A stretch of DNA of 64,000 nt, taken from contig NZ_CP102604.1 of NCBI RefSeq assembly GCF_024707505.1, forward strand, positions 806,001-870,000. The letters are read 5' to 3'. The notes under the pieces were generated by a model, which was given only the letters and a program-made list of their open reading frames with translations, had not been told where the DNA came from and did not search any database. Source of the stretch: Pantoea sp. SOD02 (GTDB lineage Bacteria > Pseudomonadota > Gammaproteobacteria > Enterobacterales > Enterobacteriaceae). A program made the position numbers and the translations under genes. Below are positions 53,250-62,403 of the stretch, in pieces (within the stretch, counting starts at the first letter, position 1; each line of letters begins with the position of its first letter).

Positions 53250-54222
53250 AATTATTGCGATTACCATGGGCGATCCGGCGGGCATTGGCCCGGAGATCAT
53301 CATTAAAGCGCTGGCAGAAGGTGAGTTAGCGGGCGTGCCTGCGGTGGTGGTGGGTTGCGCCAACACGCTGCGTCGGGTGATGGGACTCAATGTCACGCCG
53401 CAGGCTGAACTGCGCGTGCTCGACCAGGTCAAGGATGCGCATTTTGCGCCCGGCATTATCAACGTGATTGATGAGCCGCTGGCGGATGCCGCCGCGCTGC
53501 AGCCCGGCGTGGTGCAGAAAGCGGCGGGCGATTTGGCCTGGCGCTGCGTCAAACGCGCCACCGAACTGGCGCTGGCTGGCGAGGTGCAGGCGATTGCCAC
53601 CGCACCGTTAAATAAAGAGGCGCTGCACTCGGCGGGGCATATTTATCCCGGCCACACCGAACTGCTGGCGCAGCTGACCAACACCAAAAATTACGCCATG
53701 GTGCTCTACACCGATAAGCTGAAAGTGATTCACGTCACCACGCATATTGCGCTGCGAAAGTTCCTCGATACCTTAAACGGCGAGCGCATTCAGACGGTGA
53801 TCGGTATGGCCGACAGCTTCCTGCGCCGCGTTGGTTTCGACAAGCCGCGCATTGCGGTGGCGGGCGTCAATCCACATGCCGGTGAAAACGGTCTGTTTGG
53901 TGATGAAGAGATCACCATCGTCGCGCCTGCTATCAAAGCGATGAAAGCGCAGGGCATTGATGTCAGCGGCCCATGCCCGCCCGATACCGTGTTCCTGCAA
54001 TGTCAGGAAGGGCAGTACGATATGGTGGTAGCGATGTACCACGATCAAGGGCACATCCCGCTGAAATTACTAGGTTTTTATGATGGTGTGAATATCACCG
54101 CTGGCTTGCCGTTTATCCGCACCTCGGCGGACCACGGCACCGCGTTTGATATCGCCTGGACAGGTAAAGCGAACTCTGCGAGCATGGCGATCTCCATTAA
54201 ACTCGCGATGCAGCTTGCATAG
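53242..54222 (+). CDS. pdxA2: PdxA2, 4-phospho-D-threonate/D-erythronate dehydrogenase
   Basis: A 326-residue PdxA-family metal-dependent dehydrogenase, from GTG 53242 with a GAGGAGA ribosome site inside the kinase 3' end. ITMGDPAGIGPEI opens the chain, and TAPLNKEALHSAGHIYPGHTELL (about 115-137), GVNPHAGENGLFGDEE and AMYHDQGHIPLKLLG (metal-binding His) follow. PdxA2 proteins oxidise the 4-phosphorylated tetronate, which decarboxylates to dihydroxyacetone phosphate. The coupling to a DUF1537 kinase separates it from biosynthetic PdxA, normally next to ksgA. Confidence 0.9.
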   Translation: MSKIIAITMGDPAGIGPEIIIKALAEGELAGVPAVVVGCANTLRRVMGLNVTPQAELRVLDQVKDAHFAPGIINVIDEPLADAAALQPGVVQKAAGDLAWRCVKRATELALAGEVQAIATAPLNKEALHSAGHIYPGHTELLAQLTNTKNYAMVLYTDKLKVIHVTTHIALRKFLDTLNGERIQTVIGMADSFLRRVGFDKPRIAVAGVNPHAGENGLFGDEEITIVAPAIKAMKAQGIDVSGPCPPDTVFLQCQEGQYDMVVAMYHDQGHIPLKLLGFYDGVNITAGLPFIRTSADHGTAFDIAWTGKANSASMAISIKLAMQLA

Positions 54223-54228
54223 GGAAAT

Positions 54229-54987
54229 ATGAAGGGACAAAGCCGTCTCGACCAGATTATGGACTATCTGAAGAGCCATAATTTGGTCACTGTTGAACAA
54301 CTGGTGAGCGCTATTTCTGCCTCGCCAGCGACGATCCGCCGCGATCTGATCAAGCTGGATAAAGAGGGCGTTATTAGCCGCAGCCACGGCGGCGTCACGC
54401 TGAATCGCTTTATCCCTAATCAGCCGACCACGCTGGAGAAGATGCAGCGCAACCTCGCCGAGAAGCAGGCCATCGCGCAGTTTGCTGCCAGCTACGTGCA
54501 ATCGGGTGATGCAGTGGTATTGGATGCCGGTACGACCATGCTGGAGCTGGCGCGCCAGCTGACGCACCTCAAGCTGCGCGTGATCACCGCCGATCTGCAC
54601 ATCGCGCTGTTTCTTTCCGAGTTTAAGCAAATCGAAACCACCATTATCGGTGGACGCATTGATGATTCCAGCCAGTCATGTATTGGTGAACATGGCCGTC
54701 GCCTGCTGCGCAGCATCAACCCTGATATCGCGTTTGTCAGCTGCAACTCGTGGAGCATCGAACGCGGGATTACCACGCCAACCGAAGATAAAGCCGGATT
54801 GAAGATGGATCTGCTGGCCAATGCACGCCGCCGTGTTCTGCTGGCTGACAGCAGCAAGTACGGTTCATGGTCGCTGTATTGCGCCGCGCCGATTGATAGC
54901 CTGACCGATGTGGTGACGGATGCGCGTCTGGATGAAGCGGTATGCCGCGACCTGCGCGAGCGTGGATTGGGTTTGCAGTTAACCTAA
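54229..54987 (+). CDS. DeoR-family transcriptional regulator of the acid-sugar island
   Basis: A 252-residue regulator with an N-terminal DeoR winged helix (about 5-57, [22 protein letters not shown] then [16 protein letters not shown]) and a C-terminal sugar-phosphate sensor domain ([23 protein letters not shown], and [11 protein letters not shown]). It starts 6 bases after pdxA2, so it belongs to the same transcript. It likely senses a phosphorylated intermediate of the pathway and controls the divergent promoters. Confidence 0.9.
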   Translation: MKGQSRLDQIMDYLKSHNLVTVEQLVSAISASPATIRRDLIKLDKEGVISRSHGGVTLNRFIPNQPTTLEKMQRNLAEKQAIAQFAASYVQSGDAVVLDAGTTMLELARQLTHLKLRVITADLHIALFLSEFKQIETTIIGGRIDDSSQSCIGEHGRRLLRSINPDIAFVSCNSWSIERGITTPTEDKAGLKMDLLANARRRVLLADSSKYGSWSLYCAAPIDSLTDVVTDARLDEAVCRDLRERGLGLQLT

Positions 54988-54991
54988 TGGC

Positions 54992-55042
54992 TCCCTCTCC
55001 CGTGGGAGAAGGCCGGGGTGTGGGCATCAGCCCGCACCCAAT
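54992..55042. repeat. REP-like double palindrome (CCCTCTCCC type)
   Basis: CCCTCTCCC-GT-GGGAGAAGG is followed by GGGTGTGGGC-ATCA-GCCCGCACCC, two adjacent hairpins. It has the look of a widespread enterobacterial intergenic repeat. It lies between the deoR-type and yacC stop codons (convergent) and may act as terminator for both. Confidence 0.7.
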
Positions 55043-55046
55043 CTGA

Positions 55047-55394
55047 CTACTTAACGTAAGCCAGCAAACTCAGCGAATCGCGCGCCAGCGACTTACACTT
55101 CTTGTCGTTGGTGATGGCGATGCCGCTCAAATCCTTGTAGCTCTCTTCGCCCAGCGACTTCATGTTGTAATTGCTGTAGTTGCTTAAATCCCAACGGTTT
55201 TGTTGGGCGAAAAACACCAGCGCTTTACGAATCTGTGCGTCCGGCAAATCCTGATAGCCACAATCGTTCTTGAGATAAACGAACACAGCGGTGAGGTCGG
55301 CCAGATCTTCTGCTTCGGATTCGCTCAGGGCAAAACTGGTGGAGGAGAAGCCAAGGAGTCCCGCCAGCAGCAGGATCTTGATGCTTTTCGTCAT
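55047..55394 (-). CDS. yacC: YacC, AspS-type pilotin-like periplasmic protein
   Basis: 115 residues from ATG 55394, the same length as E. coli YacC. A cleavable signal peptide (MTKSIKILLLAGLLGFSSTSFA) ends at Ala-Leu-Ser, and two cysteines (NDCGY, KKCKS) can form a disulfide. There is no lipobox. The sequence SEAEDLADLTAVFVYLKNDCGYQ is family-typical. Homologues (AspS) are pilotins for type II secretin assembly. In E. coli the gene is next to speE, which is missing here. Confidence 0.92.
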   Translation of the reverse strand: MTKSIKILLLAGLLGFSSTSFALSESEAEDLADLTAVFVYLKNDCGYQDLPDAQIRKALVFFAQQNRWDLSNYSNYNMKSLGEESYKDLSGIAITNDKKCKSLARDSLSLLAYVK

Positions 55395-55511
55395 AATGAT
55401 TCTCAACAAGGGACAATTTATTGACGTTAGCACAGTTATTGCCGGTATTCCGCTAAATTTGCCCTTTCGGGCCATTCCCACCATTTTTATCAGCGCATTC
55501 TGTTTCAGGGC

Positions 55512-55542
55512 TTGACCCTCCCGCAGGGTAAAGGTTTACGCT
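55512..55542 (+). promoter_or_regulatory. MerR-type (CueR-like) promoter of cueO
   Basis: TTGACC (55512-55517) and TACGCT (55537-55542) are separated by 19 bases, the long spacer typical of MerR-family promoters. The spacer holds ACCCTCCCGCAGGGT, an inverted repeat. CueR activation by Cu(I), as for E. coli cueO, is the likely control. Confidence 0.65.
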
Positions 55543-55571
55543 GTGCCCTTATTCACGACAAGGATAAGAAT

Positions 55572-57161
55572 ATGCAACGTCGTCATTTTCTAAAGTTGAC
55601 TGCCGCACTCAGCGCCGCCGGTGCGCTGCCGCTGTGGAGCCGCTCACTAATGGCCGCCACGCGCCCATTATTGCCGATTCCCTCTATTTTGCAGCCTGAT
55701 GCACGCGGGCAATACAACTTAACCGCGATGACCGGCAACAGCCAATGGAATGGCAAAGCGGTGCCAACCTGGGGATACAACGGTGGATTGCTCGGGCCCG
55801 CGCTGCGTCTGCAACGCGAAAAAGCGGTTACGGTGAATATCCATAACCAGCTGCCAGAAGCCACCACCTTGCACTGGCATGGTCTGGAAATTCCCGGCGA
55901 TGTCGATGGCGGCCCGCAGGGGATTATTGCGCCCGGTGCAACGCGTCAGGTGAGTTTCACGCCCGACCAACCCGCCGCGACCTGCTGGTTCCATCCACAT
56001 CAACACGGTAAAACCGGTTATCAGGTGGCGCAAGGTCTGGCCGGTTTGGTGTTGCTGGAGGATGAAGCCTCCGGCAAGCTGCGTCTGCCGATGCAGTGGG
56101 GCGAAGACGATGTGCCGCTGATTTTCCAGGATAAGCAGTTAAATAAAGCGGGAACGCAAATCGATTATCAGCTCGATATCATGCGTGCCGCCGTCGGCTG
56201 GTTCGGCGATATGATGCTGACCAACGGCGTGCAATATCCGCAGCATGCGGTGCCGCGCGGCTGGCTGCGCCTGCGTTTACTCAACGGCTGTAACGCGCGT
56301 TCGCTGCATATCGCCACCAGCGATCAACGTCCGCTGTATGTGATCGGCAGCGACGGCGGTTTGCTGGCCGAACCGGTGAAAGTGGAGAGCTTGCCGCTGC
56401 TACCGGGCGAGCGTTTTGAAGTGCTGGTGGATACCTCAGATGGCAAAGCCTTTGACGTGGTGACGCTGCCGGTCACGCAAATGGGCATGACGCTGGCGCC
56501 GTTCGATCAACCGCTGCCGCTGGTCAATATTTTGCCGCTGCGCGTGCTGGCTAGCGGCACATTGCCGGACAAGCTGGTGGATCTACCGCCGATTCCTGCC
56601 ACCGAAGGTCTGCAAAGCCGCTGGCTGCAGCTGATGATGGATCCGCAGCTTGATCAGCAAGGCATGCAGGCGTTGATGGATCGCTACGGCGATAAAGCCA
56701 TGGGCGATATGAAAATGGATCATGGCAATATGGATATGAGTCACAGCGCTAAGCCGATGGATCATGGCGACATGGCGATGGATCACGGCAGCCACATTAA
56801 AACCGCCGCCTATGATTTCCACAACGGCAACAAGATCAACGGCCAGGCGTTCAACATGACCAAACCAATGTTCAATGTTGAGTTGGGCAAGCTGGAGAAG
56901 TGGACGATTTCCGGGGAAGGCGATCAAATGCTGCATCCGTTCCACATTCACGGTACGCAGTTCCGCATCCTGTCAGAAAACGGCAAGCCGCCTGCGCCGC
57001 ATCGCGCCGGCTGGAAGGACATGGTCAGCGTTAACGGCTGGCGCAGCGAAGTGCTGGTGCGCTTCAACTATGTCGCTAACGCCGACAATGCCTACATGGC
57101 GCATTGTCATCTGCTGGAACATGAAGATACCGGCATGATGCTCGGTTTTAGCGTCAGTTAA
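55572..57161 (+). CDS. cueO: Multicopper oxidase CueO
   Basis: 529 residues (E. coli 516) from ATG 55572. A twin-arginine signal ([20 protein letters not shown]) sends the folded protein to the periplasm. Copper motifs are [24 protein letters not shown] and [14 protein letters not shown] Met/His-rich insert (about residues 375-400, with MDHG and MDMS repeats) covers the substrate Cu(I) site. It oxidises Cu(I) to Cu(II) and protects against copper. The last 8 bases overlap the convergent PLP-enzyme gene. Confidence 0.96.
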   Translation: MQRRHFLKLTAALSAAGALPLWSRSLMAATRPLLPIPSILQPDARGQYNLTAMTGNSQWNGKAVPTWGYNGGLLGPALRLQREKAVTVNIHNQLPEATTLHWHGLEIPGDVDGGPQGIIAPGATRQVSFTPDQPAATCWFHPHQHGKTGYQVAQGLAGLVLLEDEASGKLRLPMQWGEDDVPLIFQDKQLNKAGTQIDYQLDIMRAAVGWFGDMMLTNGVQYPQHAVPRGWLRLRLLNGCNARSLHIATSDQRPLYVIGSDGGLLAEPVKVESLPLLPGERFEVLVDTSDGKAFDVVTLPVTQMGMTLAPFDQPLPLVNILPLRVLASGTLPDKLVDLPPIPATEGLQSRWLQLMMDPQLDQQGMQALMDRYGDKAMGDMKMDHGNMDMSHSAKPMDHGDMAMDHGSHIKTAAYDFHNGNKINGQAFNMTKPMFNVELGKLEKWTISGEGDQMLHPFHIHGTQFRILSENGKPPAPHRAGWKDMVSVNGWRSEVLVRFNYVANADNAYMAHCHLLEHEDTGMMLGFSVS

Positions 57162-58443
57162 CCGAGGCTTCCAGCGCCAGGCGCATATCCTCAATTAAGT
57201 CGTCAGGATGTTCGATACCAATCGACAGGCGCACGGTCGCATCGGTGATGCCAATGCGTTGCCGAACATCCTGCGGCACGCCCGAATGAGTGGTGCTGGC
57301 AGGATGGCTGGCGAGCGATTCGGTGCCGCCGAGGCTCACCGCCAGCTTGAACAGTCCCAGCGTATTGAGGAAACGGAACGCCGCCGCTTGCCCGCCACGA
57401 ATATCAAATGAGAAGGTTGAGCCGGCACCGCTGCACTGGCGCTGATACGTTTTGCCCGCCGGACTTTCAGCCGCCAGATACGGCAGCCAATGCAGTTTTT
57501 CCACCTGCGGATGATCGCGCAAAAACGCCGCCACTTTTTCGGCATTGCTGGTGGCTTTCTCCATGCGCAGCGACAGCGTTTCCAGCGAGCGACCAATCAT
57601 CCAGCTAGAGTGCGGATCCAGCTGCGTGCCGATGGCGCTGCGCAGCGAACGTACTTTGCCGACCAGCGCTTTACTCCCCAGCACCGCACCGGCAATCAGA
57701 TCCGAATGGCCGCCGACATATTTAGTCAGTGAGTAGAGCGACAAATCCGCACCGTGCTGCAACGGACGTTGAAATAGCGGGCCGAGCAACGTGTTATCGC
57801 AGGCGAGAATCGGCCGTGAACCTTGCTGCTGCGCAATCACATCCGCCACCTGCTGCATCAACTGAATATCCACCAAACTGTTGGTCGGATTGGCGGGCGT
57901 CTCAATCAGAATCAGCGCCACGCGTCCGCGCTGCCACGCCAGTTTCGCCGCTTCATGCACCTTATCTTCGTCGGTGCCATCGCTGAATCCCACCGCTTTT
58001 ATCTCCAAATCATGCAGTGTTTTACTCAGCAACGTTTCGGTGCCGCCATACAGCGGTTGGGAATGCAGAATCACTTCACCCGGACGCGCAAACGTCAGCA
58101 GCGTGGTGGCAATCGCCGACATACCGGAAGAGAACAGCGCCGCGCTTTCCGCGCCTTCGTACACCGCCAGACGATCCTCAACAATTTCGCTGTTGGGATG
58201 GTTGAAACGCGAATAGACCAGCCCGCCACTTTTGCCTTCTGGCGGCTGCTTGCGTCCGGCGACGAAATCGAAAAAGTCCTGTCCCTCTTCGGCGCTGTTA
58301 AACACAAAGGTGGAGGTGAGAAATACCGGTGGTTTCACCGCGCCCTCCGATAACTGCGGATCGTAACCGTAATTCAGCATCTGCGTTTCCGGGTGCAACT
58401 CGCGCGTACCAATCTTGGTTTTTTTACTGGATGAAGCGGTCAT
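57154..58443 (-). CDS. PLP-dependent Cys/Met metabolism family enzyme (cystathionine gamma-synthase/lyase-like)
   Basis: A 429-residue fold-type I PLP enzyme. The cofactor lysine is in [19 protein letters not shown] (about 237-255), with [17 protein letters not shown] and [13 protein letters not shown] as substrate and phosphate loops, and [15 protein letters not shown] near the C-terminus. The N-terminus is about 20 residues longer than MetB. The reaction may be gamma-synthase, gamma-lyase or methionine gamma-lyase type and is not decidable here. It stands where E. coli has gcd, convergent with cueO. Confidence 0.87.
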   Translation of the reverse strand: MTASSSKKTKIGTRELHPETQMLNYGYDPQLSEGAVKPPVFLTSTFVFNSAEEGQDFFDFVAGRKQPPEGKSGGLVYSRFNHPNSEIVEDRLAVYEGAESAALFSSGMSAIATTLLTFARPGEVILHSQPLYGGTETLLSKTLHDLEIKAVGFSDGTDEDKVHEAAKLAWQRGRVALILIETPANPTNSLVDIQLMQQVADVIAQQQGSRPILACDNTLLGPLFQRPLQHGADLSLYSLTKYVGGHSDLIAGAVLGSKALVGKVRSLRSAIGTQLDPHSSWMIGRSLETLSLRMEKATSNAEKVAAFLRDHPQVEKLHWLPYLAAESPAGKTYQRQCSGAGSTFSFDIRGGQAAAFRFLNTLGLFKLAVSLGGTESLASHPASTTHSGVPQDVRQRIGITDATVRLSIGIEHPDDLIEDMRLALEASVN

Positions 58444-58608
58444 AGGAACTCCAGAACTCGGCGGTGAAAGGGCGGACAGGTTCCTACAGTTAACGCCAGT
58501 GCGATAAATTTCGCCACGGAATCGTTTGCGTTCTGTGCGCGGCGTTAGACGCTGGCTCGACTATGATAGACTCCGTGGCTTTCCAAAAACCGTAACTGGA
58601 CGCATGCA

Positions 58609-59145
58609 ATGAAACATACCGTCGACGTGATGATCTCCGAGCAAGAGATCGCAACCCGAATTGCCGAACTGGGCAAGCAGATTAACGAGCACTACCGCGA
58701 CAGCGGCAGCGAAATGGTGCTGGTGGGTTTGCTGCGCGGCTCCTTTATGTTTATGGCCGATCTGTGCCGCGCCATCGACGTGCCGCATGAAGTCGACTTT
58801 ATGACTGCGTCAAGCTACGGCAGCGGCATGTCGAGCAGCCGCGATGTGAAAATCCTCAAAGATCTCGATGAAGATATTCGTGGCAAGGACGTGCTGATCG
58901 TGGAAGACATCATCGATTCCGGCAATACGTTGAGCAAAGTGCGTGAGATCCTGCGCCTGCGCGAGCCAAAGTCACTGGCGATTTGTACTTTGCTGGATAA
59001 ACCCGAGCGCCGCGAAGTGGATGTCACCGTCGAATACGTGGGCTTCACCATTCCCGATGAGTTCGTGGTGGGCTTTGGTATCGATTACGCCCAGCGCTAT
59101 CGCCATCTGCCGTATATTGGCAAAGTTATCCCGACCGGTGAATAA
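58609..59145 (+). CDS. hpt: Hypoxanthine phosphoribosyltransferase Hpt
   Basis: 178 residues, exactly the E. coli length. The PRPP-binding motif [14 protein letters not shown] (about 99-112) and [13 protein letters not shown] are seen, and the chain starts [18 protein letters not shown]. It salvages hypoxanthine to IMP in the cytoplasm. A TATGAT -10-like hexamer lies at 58562-58567. The usual divergent neighbour can (carbonic anhydrase) is missing between hpt and yadG. Confidence 0.97.
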   Translation: MKHTVDVMISEQEIATRIAELGKQINEHYRDSGSEMVLVGLLRGSFMFMADLCRAIDVPHEVDFMTASSYGSGMSSSRDVKILKDLDEDIRGKDVLIVEDIIDSGNTLSKVREILRLREPKSLAICTLLDKPERREVDVTVEYVGFTIPDEFVVGFGIDYAQRYRHLPYIGKVIPTGE

Positions 59146-59337
59146 CCGCACAATCGTCCAAGGCTAATCTCCCCCGCCTGCGATACACTGCGCAGCCCGT
59201 GAGTCAACGACTTATGGGCTGGCTTCACTCTCTGCTAAACTCCATTGATTTCTTAATGTTAATGACCGCGACATCGTTCGTGCGCATTATCATTTTCATA
59301 GGCCTTTGATGTCTCTACAACAAGGTATGGATTCGCA

Positions 59338-60264
59338 ATGACATATGCACTGGAAATTTCCGGGCTGACCAAAACCTATCCCGGCGGCGTACAGGCGCTG
59401 AAAGGACTCGATCTCAACGTGGAAGCGGGCGACTTTTACGCCTTGCTGGGGCCAAACGGCGCCGGAAAATCCACCACCATCGGTATTATCAGCTCGTTAG
59501 TGAATAAAACCGGCGGCAGCGTGCGCGTGTTTGGCTATGACCTGCAAAAAGACGTGGTCAACGCCAAGCGCCAGCTCGGGCTGGTGCCGCAGGAGTTCAA
59601 CTTCAACCCGTTTGAGACCGTGATGCAGATTGTGGTTAATCAGGCCGGTTACTACGGCGTTGAACGCGCCGAAGCTAACAAGCGCGCGGAAAAATACCTC
59701 AATCAACTCGATCTGTGGGGCAAACGCAACGAACGTGCGCGCATGCTCTCGGGTGGTATGAAACGTCGCCTGATGATCGCGCGTGCGCTGATGCATGAGC
59801 CGAAGCTACTGATCCTCGACGAACCGACTGCGGGCGTGGATATCGAACTGCGCCGTTCGATGTGGAGCTTCCTGAAAGAGCTGAATATCAAAGGCACCAC
59901 CATCATCCTCACCACGCACTATCTGGAAGAGGCGGAAATGCTGTGCCGCAATATCGGTATTATTCAGAGCGGCGAGCTGGTGGAGAACACCTCGATGAAA
60001 GGGCTGCTCTCTAAGCTGCAATCCGAAACCTTCATTCTCGATTTAGCACCGCGCAGCCCGCTGCCGCAGCTGGAGGGCTTCCAGTATCGTCTGGTTGATA
60101 CCTCTACGCTGGAAGTGGAAGTGATGCGCGAGCAAGGTCTCAACAGCGTGTTCAGCCAGCTGAGCGCGCAGGGCGTGCAGGTGCTGAGCATGCGCAATAA
60201 AGCTAACCGCCTTGAGGAGCTGTTCGTCAGCCTGACACAGGGAAAAACAGGAGTGAAAGCATGA
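59338..60264 (+). CDS. yadG: ABC-2 transporter ATP-binding protein YadG
   Basis: 308 residues, the E. coli YadG length. Walker A GPNGAGKST (about 38-46), the LSGGMKRRLMIARAL signature (about 140-154), Walker B LLILDEPTAGVD and the H-loop TTHYLEEAE are all present. It pairs with the permease YadH, which it overlaps by 4 bases. The substrate is unknown; the family includes drug and polysaccharide exporters (DrrA/NodI type). Confidence 0.95.
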   Translation: MTYALEISGLTKTYPGGVQALKGLDLNVEAGDFYALLGPNGAGKSTTIGIISSLVNKTGGSVRVFGYDLQKDVVNAKRQLGLVPQEFNFNPFETVMQIVVNQAGYYGVERAEANKRAEKYLNQLDLWGKRNERARMLSGGMKRRLMIARALMHEPKLLILDEPTAGVDIELRRSMWSFLKELNIKGTTIILTTHYLEEAEMLCRNIGIIQSGELVENTSMKGLLSKLQSETFILDLAPRSPLPQLEGFQYRLVDTSTLEVEVMREQGLNSVFSQLSAQGVQVLSMRNKANRLEELFVSLTQGKTGVKA

Positions 60265-61031
60265 CGCACTTGTATTGGGTGGCGCTCAAGAGCATCTGGA
60301 GCAAAGAGATCAATCGCTTCGCCCGCATCTGGATTCAGACGCTGGTGCCGCCGGTGATCACCATGACGCTCTATTTCATCATCTTCGGCAACCTGATTGG
60401 TTCACGCATCGGCGATATGCACGGTTTCAGCTACATGCAGTTTATCGTGCCGGGGCTGATCATGATGGCGGTGATCACCAACGCTTACGCTAACGTGGCG
60501 TCATCATTCTTCAGCGCCAAGTTCCAGCGCAACATTGAAGAGCTGCTGGTGGCGCCGGTGCCAACGCATATCATCATCGCCGGTTATGTCGGCGGCGGCG
60601 TGGCGCGCGGCGTGTGCGTGGGAATTTTGGTGACCGCGATTTCGCTGTTCTTCGTGCCGTTCCACGTGCATTCGTGGTCGATGGTGGCGGTGACGCTGCT
60701 GCTGACGGCGATTCTGTTCTCGCTGGCGGGCCTGCTGAATGCGGTATTCGCGCGCACCTTTGACGATATCAGCCTGATTCCGACCTTCGTGCTGACGCCG
60801 TTAACCTATCTCGGCGGCGTGTTCTACTCGCTGACGTTGCTGCCACCGTTCTGGCAAGCGGTGTCGAAGCTGAATCCGGTGGTGTATATGATCAGCGGCT
60901 TCCGTTACGGTTTCCTTGGTATTAGCGATGTGCCGTTGGTGTTTACCCTGTCGGTGTTGATCGCCTTTATCGTGGTGTTTTATGCGCTGGTGTATTCGCT
61001 GATTCAGCGTGGGCGCGGGTTGCGTACGTAG
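60261..61031 (+). CDS. yadH: ABC-2 transporter permease YadH
   Basis: A 256-residue inner-membrane protein (E. coli 256) with six hydrophobic segments and the ABC-2 signature region PLTYLGGVFYSLTLLPPFWQ near 175-195. Starts MTHLYWVALKSIWSKEINRFARIW with its ATG inside the yadG 3' end. It would form the exporter with YadG; substrate unknown. A REP-like element and a long hairpin follow its stop. Confidence 0.95.
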   Translation: MTHLYWVALKSIWSKEINRFARIWIQTLVPPVITMTLYFIIFGNLIGSRIGDMHGFSYMQFIVPGLIMMAVITNAYANVASSFFSAKFQRNIEELLVAPVPTHIIIAGYVGGGVARGVCVGILVTAISLFFVPFHVHSWSMVAVTLLLTAILFSLAGLLNAVFARTFDDISLIPTFVLTPLTYLGGVFYSLTLLPPFWQAVSKLNPVVYMISGFRYGFLGISDVPLVFTLSVLIAFIVVFYALVYSLIQRGRGLRT

Positions 61032-61053
61032 GTTTTAGAGTGATATTCAAGAA

Positions 61054-61077
61054 GGTCGCCATGAATGGCGACCCTAC
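61054..61077 (+). repeat. GTAG-headed REP-like palindrome, copy C
   Basis: GGTCGCCAT-GA-ATGGCGACC followed by CTAC, between the convergent yadH and panD genes. It is the same unit as copies A, B1 and B2. Confidence 0.8.
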
Positions 61078-61108
61078 AACAAGGGCGGGATTTAATCCCG
61101 CCCTTGTT
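61078..61108. terminator. Possible bidirectional terminator between yadH and panD
   Basis: AACAAGGGCGGGA (61078-61090) pairs with TCCCGCCCTTGTT (61096-61108), a perfect 13-bp stem with a 5-base loop. T-runs are poor on both sides, but the position between convergent genes supports a role in termination. Confidence 0.65.
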
Positions 61109-61111
61109 GTA

Positions 61112-61492
61112 TCAGGCGACCTGAACCGGCAGCGCCTTGGCGAGGCGCTTCATTTCGTTATCGCCTTCAAAGTAGGCGACTTTCGGCTGCCAGCTGCGCG
61201 CGACTTCATCTTCGACCTGCACGTAAGAGCAGATGATCATGATATCGCCAGCGCAGGCGCAGCGCGCGGCGGCACCGTTGACTGAGATGATCTTCGAGCC
61301 ACGTTCAGCGGAAATTGCGTAGGTGGAAAAACGCTGGCCGTTGGTGACGTTGTAGATGTCGATGGCTTCATATTGCAGAATGCCGGAGGCGTCGAGGAAA
61401 TCCTGGTCAATGGCGCAGGAACCTTCGTAATGCAAATCTGCCTGAGTGACTTTAACGCGATGCAGTTTGCCTTGAAGTACGGTGCGAATCAT
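61112..61492 (-). CDS. panD: Aspartate 1-decarboxylase PanD
   Basis: 126 residues, the E. coli length. The self-cleaving Gly24-Ser25 pair is in YEGSCAID, which creates the pyruvoyl cofactor at Ser25. It makes beta-alanine for pantothenate. [13 protein letters not shown] near 72-84 and [18 protein letters not shown] at the C-terminus are family features. It is the last gene of panB-panC-panD, 41 bases after panC. In E. coli yadI/yadE/rpnC genes lie nearby; none is seen here. Confidence 0.97.
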   Translation of the reverse strand: MIRTVLQGKLHRVKVTQADLHYEGSCAIDQDFLDASGILQYEAIDIYNVTNGQRFSTYAISAERGSKIISVNGAAARCACAGDIMIICSYVQVEDEVARSWQPKVAYFEGDNEMKRLAKALPVQVA

Positions 61493-61533
61493 AACTGTCT
61501 AACCTTGTTAAGCTGCCAATAAACGACGGAAAA

Positions 61534-62388
61534 CTACTCCGTCAGATCCACTTGCTGATTATCAATCAGACGCGCATTGCCGAGCCATGCGGCCATCAGA
61601 ATCACCGCGCGCTGGCTGTCTACGTTGAGCGCTTGTAAGGTTTCGGCATCGCAAATCGCCAGTCCGTCCGGACGAAAACCCTTCTCACGCAACGCCACTT
61701 CCGCGTGCTCGATAATCTCTTCGACATGCCGCTCGCCGTTGCTCAGACGTTCGGCCATGCTGTTCATCACCTGGCTGAGACCGGCGGCGATGTTACGCTC
61801 GTCGGCGGTGAGATAGCCATTGCGCGAACTCAGCGCCAGGCCATCTTTCGCGCGCACCGTTGGTACGCCGACAATCTCGATATCGAAGCCCATATCCGCC
61901 ACCATCTTGCGGATGATCGCCAGCTGCTGGAAATCCTTCTCGCCAAAGCAGGCGATGTCAGGCTGCACCAGATTAAACAGTTTGCTGACGATGGTGGAGA
62001 CGCCACGGAAATGTCCTGGACGGCTGGCACCTTCCAGCAGCGATGATAAACCCGGCACTTCAACGAAGGTTTGGCTATCAAGGCCTTTTGGATAGACATC
62101 AGCCGGCGCGGGTGCGAACACCAGATCTACGCTATGACGATTCAGCTTCTCGCAATCGTCCTGCAGCGTGCGCGGATAGCGCGCCAGATCGTCGGGACGA
62201 TCAAACTGCATCGGGTTAACGAAAATCGAGACCACCACAACGTCGGCGCGCTCACGCGCTTCATCGACCAACGTCAGATGACCGTCGTGCAGGTTGCCCA
62301 TGGTGGGCACCAGCGCGATACGTTTGCCTGCCTGACGCCAGCGACGAATTTCACGACGCAGCATCGGCAGTGTTTCAATGATCAGCAC
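61534..62388 (-). CDS. panC: Pantothenate synthetase PanC
   Basis: A 284-residue cytoplasmic ligase (E. coli 283) joining pantoate and beta-alanine with ATP. The nucleotidyltransferase motif [15 protein letters not shown] (about 28-42, HxGH), [26 protein letters not shown] (about 148-163) and the KMSKS-like [10 protein letters not shown] are visible. It sits 15 bases after panB in the same operon. Confidence 0.97.
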   Translation of the reverse strand: MLIIETLPMLRREIRRWRQAGKRIALVPTMGNLHDGHLTLVDEARERADVVVVSIFVNPMQFDRPDDLARYPRTLQDDCEKLNRHSVDLVFAPAPADVYPKGLDSQTFVEVPGLSSLLEGASRPGHFRGVSTIVSKLFNLVQPDIACFGEKDFQQLAIIRKMVADMGFDIEIVGVPTVRAKDGLALSSRNGYLTADERNIAAGLSQVMNSMAERLSNGERHVEEIIEHAEVALREKGFRPDGLAICDAETLQALNVDSQRAVILMAAWLGNARLIDNQQVDLTE

Positions 62389-62403
62389 TGCAAATCTCCT
62401 GAT

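Noticed and set aside
53242..54222. Assignment as vitamin B6 pdxA
   Set aside because: It is coupled to a DUF1537 kinase and a DeoR regulator, the PdxA2 context; biosynthetic pdxA is normally linked to ksgA.
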